Source: Pholiota molesta
Taxonomy: Eukaryota; Basidiomycota; Agaricomycetes; Agaricales; Strophariaceae
NCBI GenBank assembly: GCA_014925825.1
Contig: JACGCK010000131.1
Span: 1-64,000, forward strand
Direction: 5' to 3'
Length of the DNA: 64,000 nucleotides
The stretch's first letter is position 1. Each line of letters opens with the position of its first letter. The notes beneath the pieces were generated by a model. It was not told the DNA's origin. It saw only the letters and a list, made by a program, of their open reading frames with translations, and made no database searches. This document shows, piece by piece, positions 57,290 to 64,000 of the stretch. The position numbers and the translations under genes were made by a program.

Positions 57290-57845
57290 ACACATTACAC
57301 ACCCTGCCAAACTCCGCAACGCCCCAGCTAATCCAGAACATGCAGTCGATGACACTACACTGGGCATACCCACACACCGCGTCACTAATAGCGGCCACAA
57401 TTGGACTGCACCCGCATAATGAGGTTGGGACACTGGAGGAGTGGAGTATGTGAATCGGGCGGAAGTCGCGATTGAAGGAAAAGAAGCAGGCGAAGGGGGA
57501 TGACTCTTTCGTTGCGAAAAAGAGATGGTCGCAGGAGGTAAGAAATTTCAAAGCACTCAGTGCGAAGAACAGGTGCATGTTTCCTCATTTATCATCACTC
57601 ATCACTCTGAATGCGATACGTTGTTCACCGAGGCGCGTACAGTCTGACTCAACTCCAGACCCCATTTATGCGCATAACGGTCGAGCGCCCCGATTTTCTC
57701 CTGGAAGGCGCCTCGTAAGCATCGCGTCGCCTGTATTTTTTATTTTCTTTCGGAGGCTTACATACTGTCTATCCTCGAATAGCTACAAGCCCCCCGCGAT
57801 ACGCAAGCAGAGTAAGACAGTGAAAGCGAGACCGAAGACGCGCTA
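57290..57845 (+). pseudogene. Alba-like gene, decayed copy
   Basis: Degenerate match to the gene at 52107: remnants of the second exon (CACCGCGTCACTAAT, GGACTGCAC, ATAATGAGGTTGGGACACTGGAGGAGT), then exon 3 (CTCCAGACCCCATTTATGCG, with a deletion after ATAACG) and exon 4 (GATACGCAAGCAGAG) ending in an early TAA. Several deletions and stops. It is followed by the cassette spacer (57900-58080), but the HEAT gene that should follow is absent. Confidence 0.75.
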
Positions 57846-58560
57846 AGTGCTGAACTCACGATGGCCGCCGCTGCGACTGACGCCAAGATGGCCTGAAATG
57901 GACGTGGTCGACGCGTCGGTCCCAGTCATTTATACTCTAACCCGTTATTGAATATCATCATGCAGTTTCGGTTGAACGTGACGACTTCTTTCATGATATT
58001 TTGAGGCATGTCAATGCTACTTATATATCTGTTCCTTGAAGCCTTCGACTGCGACGAACGATTGGCTAATAGGGCTATCGACTTCCTTTCGACCACGTAA
58101 TTTCGTGCCATTCATGATTGGGCTGTGGATATGATTCGTGGGCATCCGACGTCGAGTGATCACAGCAGCATGTAAAAATTCAAAGCGAACCGGGCGAAGA
58201 ACTGTGACGCGCGCTGACAATCGCTGGTGTGTTGAACGGTTGAAGCGAGATTGGGCGCAGCGAAACAAACGGCAGTATTCAGTCGGTCCGAAGGATGAAT
58301 TTTTGAATAGTTGGATGTTGGTCGATTAAAATTCATGAGGTGAGTATCGATAGCTTCTTGTTTTCATGGCCTGTGCTTACCACGCAGATGCAAAGTCTGT
58401 CTTCTTTTCGGCCATCTACTTTTATCATCGTCATCGGCTTTATAGCGACTTTCGTGAAGATTAGACTCGTTTGACCCGATCTGTGTAAGCGAGGACCTTT
58501 AGGTGCCTTTCATCTGGTGGCCCGGTGGCCCTGTGGCCCTGTACATGTGGCCTCCATCTT
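57846..58560. other. Cassette spacer remnant and unassigned sequence
   Basis: 57900-58080 matches the conserved Alba/HEAT spacer (GAATATCATCATGCAG, TTTTGAGGCATGTCAATGCTACTT). From 58090 no relation to HEAT exons is visible, so the partner gene was lost or never copied. No gene in 58100-58560. Confidence 0.5.
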
Positions 58561-58564
58561 CGAG

Positions 58565-58574
58565 GTATATAATC
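58565..58574 (+). promoter_or_regulatory. TATA box before the Gag-like frame
   Basis: GGTATATAAT lies about 45 bp before the ATG at 58611 and is followed by a CT-rich leader. It could be the promoter of the retroelement. Confidence 0.5.
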
Positions 58575-58610
58575 CCAGCCTGTAGTCCTATCGTCATCTT
58601 CTTACCCACT

Positions 58611-59634
58611 ATGCGCCCGATTCCGGAATCCTTTCTGAGCGACCTAGCCTCAAGGTCCATGCAACTTTCATCTGCAACATCTCGACCTTGGGTGCCATTT
58701 CCACTTCAACCTCCTTCAACTCACCTCAGCCTCTTTCCCCTGCCCTTTCAGAAGTCAACCTGGGCGATCAACCTTCCGCCAGCTCGACTGCGTCCAGTGG
58801 CGCAGCTTTTAGGACACTTTTGGACGAGGAATTTCGCGTGTTTTTGGAACCGGTCGACTACCTGAGCTAAGCGCTACCAGTGACACCCCGGTGCTGAACG
58901 CGCAGGCTACCGCACCTGGCATCCCTGCGCTCGCGGCAGGTAGCGCATCTGGTGCCCCCATGCGCGATGCCCCCTTGTGCGCATCCTTGCTTAGTGACTT
59001 CCCCTGCATTTCCCGCGCCACTCTCCAGGAAATCGTGCGCTTTGAGCTCCACCCCTTCGACCTTTACAAACTCGACATGGACATGGAGGCGCAAGAGAAG
59101 GCCTGGCGTGGGCACGCAGGGTCCGCCACGGACTACCCCACCTTCGCGTCCCTCCTCGCGCCGCTCCTCGTGTACTTCGACGTCCTCGGGTGCGACGCGG
59201 CGGTGGCCTCGGGCGACGCCACCACCACGCTCGCCGTGCTCAGAGGCTGCGCGGCGTACTGCGCGCACCTGTCCGCGCTGGATCGCACGTACGCGTGGGC
59301 GGCGGTGCTCCAGCACCACACGCGCTTTTTCCTGCGTCGCGCGCGGGAGATGGCGCGCGGGGTGTATTCCGGGTGGGCGGTCCTGGATCTACAACTTATG
59401 CACGAGTGTCTGCCGGGGCATGAGCGCGGGGCGCCTCCGGGGACTGGTTCGCGCAAATCTAGGGCAGCCCGCAGCAGGAGCGCTGCGTGTGTTGGGGCGC
59501 CAGCCGCGGCGGAGGAGATCTGCTTCCGCTTCAACAAGGGGACGTGCACTGGTGCGATGTGCCCTGCTGGCCGCGTTCATAGGTGTCGAAAGTGCGAGTC
59601 GGGGTTGCACGGCGCCTTCTCGTGCGCCAAGTAG
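58611..59634 (+). pseudogene. Retroelement Gag-like ORF with CCCH finger and zinc knuckle, frame-broken
   Basis: Starts MRPIPESFLSDLASRSMQ. After one shift near 58690 it continues SEVNLGDQPSASSTASSG and FRTLLDEEFRVFLEPVDYL. One base is missing near 58870 (the frame meets TAA), then a 247-codon frame runs to 59634. The C-terminal part holds a CCCH-type finger (CFRFNKGTCTGAMC, then H) and a knuckle CRKCESGLHGAFSC that fits Cx2Cx4Hx4C, the Gag nucleocapsid pattern. The middle is helical (FPCISRATLQEIVRFELHPF). No protease, reverse transcriptase or integrase lies downstream in this window. I class it as a retroelement remnant; a host zinc-knuckle gene is possible. Confidence 0.6.
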
Positions 59635-60027
59635 CTTTGGAGCGGGTTTTGGGTGGAGGATGAATGGTGTGCACTGGGTTGGCACTGGGCCAGTGTCGGA
59701 TTCCAACGGATATCTATGGAATCGCACGACGAACGGATCCCTACTTTATGCTCTATAGGATATAAATTCGTACAAATGACGATTCTGCATTGTCGCAGTC
59801 TTCAAGCACTAAAGAAGTCACATAGTTGGCTGGTTCAATGCGAGAGCTCAAGCGGCGCTCAACTTCTCTAGTAAATTTACACGCCTTGCAATATAAACGC
59901 GATGTGTCACTCCACGTGCTACTTATCATACAGCGTCACTTCCTTGGCCTTGGCTATCCGCCTGTCAACTTGGTTCTTGCAATCCATTCCGTTGCCATTT
60001 TTCTTCTTAACATTCTTATTTATCATG
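59635..60027. other. Intergenic; upstream region of decayed Alba copy
   Basis: 59930-60027 resembles the leader before the Alba-like gene at 52107. Nothing else supported. Confidence 0.4.
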
Positions 60028-60510
60028 GAAGTAGCCATGGATAGCCTTTCTGACACACCATCCCAATAAGAAAAACGGATCACACAGCACGGAAAATGAA
60101 GCTTGAGCTTGAAGTCCTGACTCCTGGATACAACCTGGACGACCGCCTCCCTCCAATTCCTCGAGGTACGAATCCGCGCCGTATCTTTCACCACACCGTC
60201 TCTAATCTTTATACCGCAGACCCCAGATGCCGACACATCGCTCACACTGCACACCGTCCGCAACCGCGCACACACCGCAGCTGATGCAAAACACCACCTC
60301 CGAGAGCGAGCCCATGCCAGGCATCACCCTCCAAACTGTGTCGTCGGTCACGAGCGTCGTGCCGCGCCTTATCTCTCTCCTGGAAGGCGTTTCGTAAGCA
60401 TCGCACCGCCTTCATTTTTGCATCCCTTTCGGAGGCTGACATACTGTCGATCCGCGAATAGCTACCAGCCTCCCGCGATACGCAAGCAGAGCAAGGCGGC
60501 GGATTCGCGT
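60028..60510 (+). pseudogene. Alba-like gene, decayed and internally deleted copy
   Basis: Matches exon 1 (ATGGAAGTAGCCATGGAT start, then a stop in CCATCCCAATAAG), the first intron, and part of exon 2 up to GTCGTGCCGCGCCTTATCTC. It then jumps straight to the end of exon 3 (CTGGAAGGCGTTTCG) and part of exon 4. The Alba helix and following strand are deleted. It faces HEAT gene C. Confidence 0.8.
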
Positions 60511-60907
60511 GTTCTACGCGTCGGTCCGATCCCTAGCATTGTACTCTAACCCGCTACTGAATACCATGGCAGCTTCAGTCAACGACTTCTTTCGTGTTGG
60601 TTATGAGGCATGTCAGTGCTACTTATCTGGTCCTTCGACGACGGACAATTGCCGGACATCTTTCTTTCGACTGTGCTCCTTGTTCACTACTGAACACCTT
60701 GACAGTTTCAGACAAATGATTCCATACCATCTTCGAGGCATGTCAACACTGAGGCCATAGGGCTACATAGAAATAATACACTGCTTGTACGACACTAAAG
60801 AAAACCTTACTCCGCTTCGAGAATTCACTGACTCACGCTAGATAATTGTCTCGCGAACGTCCATACTATTTTTTACGCGTGTTAACACCAAAGACCCCTT
60901 GGGAAAA
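60511..60907. other. Conserved spacer between Alba remnant and HEAT C
   Basis: Contains two related copies of the spacer end: AAATAATACACTGCTTGTAC occurs at about 60769 and again at 60924, suggesting a small internal duplication. Includes the MAASVNDFF short frame. Confidence 0.6.
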
Positions 60908-61536
60908 CTACAGAGAAATAATACACTGCTTGTACAACGCGTGAATCACGGAAATAATCGCAACACGAACATCAGAATTTCCCTGCTTTAGCGAAGTAAG
61001 AAGAATCGGCATAGCGCTCTCGATGGCGATAACAAGGTCAACTGGACAAGGCTCCAGATCAAAGACAAGTAGGCACAGGAACTGAAAGAAAAAACGTACG
61101 CTGCTTCGAGAATTCACCGATCGCTCCGGCGGCTGCCTCACGAACCCTCCAATTTTCATCCTTCAGGAAAAGCAGAATGTCCGGGATGCACTTCTCGATG
61201 GCCATGACGAGCTCAGCTGGAAAGTCGAGCTCAACATGAATACAGGGATTAAGCCTGAGAATTCTTACGCTGCGTCGAAAATTGAGTCATCGTTGAGACA
61301 GCGGCCCTACGAACACCGGAATCTCGGTCCTTCAGTAAATTGAGAATGTCTGGAATGCCCTCCATGATAGCTGTGATGTCCGAGGCTGGAGAGTTGAAAA
61401 CTCGAGATCAAGACAGGCATAGAGATCAGTCAAGAAAACTTACGCTGCTTCGAACATTGAGCGATCGTTGAGACAGCGGCCTCACGAATGGATGCATCTT
61501 CGTCCTTCAGTGAGCCGAGACACTCTATGACGCCCA
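60908..61536 (-). repeat. Exon-intron tandem array C (three HEAT units plus a short one)
   Basis: 61444..61536 (93 bp, like 54783..54875 in B), 61269..61385 and 61100..61216 (117 bp each), and the terminal 60908..61041 (134 bp). Introns are 58-58-58 bp, similar in sequence to those of A and B. Confidence 0.85.
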
Positions 61537-63585
61537 CTATGAAAAAGATCATGCGAGTTGAGGTCGTAAACGAGCCATTGAACCAACAAAGTCGTCTTAC
61601 TGGTCTTCGAAGATTCGCTTATCGCCAACTCTGCACGGGCAAAATTCGCGGTATAATGATTTTTCCCCCACTTTCCAGGGGTAAAATTAGTGGAAGAAGA
61701 AAAGGACCCCCGTCCACTCGTGCCCGCAGAGTACGCTAGGGCATCTCAATTAAATAACATGCGCGTATGAATTAACCAAGAAACCTTACGTTGACTTGAG
61801 CCTTCCCCGCTGACTGAGGCAAGGGTAGAACTAACTTGAGGTTCTGATCCTTTCTCCTTCCGCGCATTCAAGATTTCTGGGATGGTGTTGATTATGGCTG
61901 TAGTGAGGTGCGCTGGAGACTCGATATCAAGATTATTCAAGACGGGCACCAGGACCACAAAGACACCTTACATCGCTTCGAAAGTTCGTCGATCAGGATC
62001 AGTAAGGCAGCGGTCACCTTCACGCCTTGGTACTTGTCTTTCATCTCACTGAGGAGGTCTAGGATGGCACCTTCGATCGTTGCGGCAAGGTCGTGATACG
62101 GCCTTCGAAGTAGGGCCGTGCCTTGAAAGAAAGTCAACGTCAACGCCCATGGGGTGCAAATAAAAATCGAATGGACTTACCCCGGGTAACCTGTAAGTGG
62201 CATTTCTGCAGAACGTGAGTCGTGAGGCGCTCATAGTCTGTTCCGTCGGAAGTGAACACAGTTTCGTCGTCGCTAGATACCACCGTCATCCAGTCGTTGT
62301 CGTGGACTATGACGAGGTTAAGATATCGTTGCTGAGGCAAGTTCAGGTCAGTACTAGCAAGCTAAAGGAGAGCAGATGTGATTACTTACGGTAGATAGAA
62401 GGCGTTCGCAGATATACGAGCCAGGACTCAAAACCTAACATCGAACTTAGGTAGTTGATATACCTTTATAAAAAGAAAACTGACCGCCTTCGGAGATTTA
62501 GGATAATCCTCAACCACGACGCCCGATGTATTCTCAGAATCATAGAGATCGGTTGCATCCTGTCCTTGATCTGGTCCTTCGCCAAGGCTAGGCAGCGACG
62601 ATCGAGTCACATTTCTGGATGCTGAACTCTGCGTGCCGTAGATCCAAATGGTACGTTTTGCCAGCACCTGGGAAGGATTGCGTTGAAGTATTGATTTCAT
62701 TGATCTCCACCTTGCCCCGCAGCGGCTTTGTAAACCAACTTGTACGAATAGCTATGGTCAGTCCTCGAACGAAGACGCATTGGTTCTTGACTTCCACGCT
62801 GTCCTTCATCGATGGTGGATAATGACGCCTTTCCACCCCACCCGTGTTACTCCAAGATACATGGAAGCCCTCCGTCACTGCAGCCACAGCGAGTGGCCCA
62901 GCCCTGATTTTGAACTGAACGGAGCTACCTGTTTGTGGCGCCCCAGCGGCAAGTGCCCACGAACCACTCTTATCGCACCGGTCACCAGATACAAGGAGCC
63001 GTTTCGTGCGTCGCAGTCGAGCTCTCCGTTGACAAATCTGTACCACGATTCGCCATACGGGCAGCGTATTTCTATATAGCCCGCGGGCCGTCGTATCCTC
63101 GCGATCCGCGCCATGAGGAAGGTAAAGCATTGCGGCACGTTCGTCGGTTGTGGTGAAATCCAACTCTACTTCGACGCCTGCTCCTGGCCTATGCAGAAGA
63201 TGAGGAGGACAGGACAATGAATGAATTAATGACTAGCCACATACCCGAGGTTTACCCCCGCTGCGATAGTACCCCCTATGTCGAACCTAGCGTTTTGCGT
63301 AATGCAAGCCTTCTGATCATGATATGCGTGTTTCGAGGTCCTGGGCAGAGGTAGAGGCGTAAAAGATGGAGGGATGACCATATCCTTGTTAACCGAGTGA
63401 TCTGCGTCGACATGTATGTTGAAGAGATATTCGAATCCACCATCCTCCGTAAGGAGTCCAAGGTCGCCGATGCTGATGCCTTGTTTTTTGTGCTCTTCGA
63501 GGTTCTCGTCAGGATCGGGAATCCATAAAGGCAAGCCATGTCGGTGCTTCAAGAGTAAATCACGATAGATAGCGCTACTGGCCAT
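60908..63585 (-). pseudogene. HEAT-repeat gene C, one-repeat-one-exon (frame-broken)
   Basis: Paralogue of A and B with the shortest array. Exons: 63245..63585, 62485..63188, 62390..62434, 62181..62331, 61972..62121, 61790..61912, 61601..61735, 61444..61536, 61269..61385, 61100..61216 and 60908..61041. The head matches A closely (GLPLWIPDPDENLEEHKKQG). Exon 2 is out of frame between about 63080 and 62960 and again at the A run (62656-62659 on the plus strand) that is also short in gene A. Only three standard HEAT units remain, including the terminal one. All array junctions keep phase 1. Probably a pseudogene, although splice sites are still intact. Confidence 0.75.
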
Positions 63586-63757
63586 GCTGGGAGAAAGACA
63601 AGCATGAAAAGTGCAAAACAACGTCCAAAACGGTTTACACGAGCTCGACTCGACTTGAACACGGCCGAGAAGTGCGGAGTTCCGATGGCTGTTAACGTGA
63701 CTCTCAGAGGTTGACAATGATAGGTGAATTGTGCGTAAAACAGGAATGCCCGTCTTA

Positions 63758-63830
63758 AGTATAAGTGTTGAATGAGAGCTACAAGGCTCCTTTGCGATCG
63801 TGCTTTCAAGGTTCGGCTACATGGTTTGGC
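63758..63830 (-). promoter_or_regulatory. Conserved promoter block of HEAT gene C
   Basis: Contains AGTATAAGT, GAGAGCTACAAGGCTCCTTT, GCGATCGTGCTTTC and GGTTCGGCTACATGG, matching in order the block before gene A (46395-46480). About 175-245 bp before the start codon. Confidence 0.65.
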
Positions 63831-64000
63831 ATAGAGACTCGGCATGCCATTTAGCTGTGTGATTTGGCCGCTTTGCCATTGTTGGATTGAGGACTCGCTT
63901 GCCGAGTAGGAGACGCGCCACACCGTAAGCGCTGGTAGGCGCTTTTCCTAAAAGGGACTGCGGTCTGTCAACCACTGTTGTCTTGTGTATATTTCCTTCC
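63831..64000. other. Upstream flank of HEAT gene C
   Basis: Similar in part to 57230-57285 (GTGATTTGGC blocks). No gene seen before the window ends. Confidence 0.35.

Overview
The window reads as nuclear DNA of a filamentous basidiomycete, most likely an Agaricomycete. Genes are split by many introns of about 50 nt with GT-AG ends, and the families seen are typical of mushroom-forming fungi: divergent F-box-like proteins, BTB/POZ proteins, a P450, an HPP membrane protein and a RUS1/DUF647 protein. All assignments were made by eye from the sequence; no database search was run.

Layout. 0.4-1.9 kb: an eIF4E2/4EHP-type cap-binding gene (minus). 2-12 kb: gene-poor, with a decayed F-box-like gene, a 1,119-bp element with long inverted repeats, 9-bp target duplications and a helicase fragment inside, and other broken coding remnants. 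13-17.5 kb: a large bHLH-zipper transcription factor whose first intron contains 1.14 kb without a single AG. 18.5-20 kb: an intact F-box-like gene. 22.8-28.3 kb: a RUS1-family gene and a RING plus RRM gene transcribed divergently from a 306-bp promoter with a CACGTG E-box; each has a microexon. 28-34.8 kb: a tandem duplication of an F-box/zinc-finger gene. 35-40 kb: a second F-box-like copy (3' part broken), a broken BTB gene and a P450. 40-46 kb: a local duplication carrying a solo LTR, then an inverted duplication of an HPP gene around a tRNA-Gly; one HPP copy is interrupted by a 622-bp inverted-repeat transposon.

46.4-63.9 kb is the most unusual part. Three paralogues (A plus, B minus, C minus) encode an unrecognised N-terminal region of about 400 residues followed by a row of HEAT-like repeats. 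Each repeat is one 117-bp phase 1-1 exon joined to a homologous intron of about 50 bp, so repeats can be gained or lost without changing frame. Repeat number differs among the three copies. Each gene faces a convergent Alba-like gene or its remnant across a conserved spacer, and each has the same promoter block upstream. B looks intact; A has one frameshift and C several. An intact Mis12/Mtw1 kinetochore gene lies between cassettes A and B, and a decayed Gag-like retroelement ORF lies before C.

Several otherwise convincing genes (eIF4E2, RING-RRM, P450, one HPP copy) are broken only by single-base losses, mostly in homopolymers. This looks like either consensus error or recent decay, and it should be settled before these genes are called dead.
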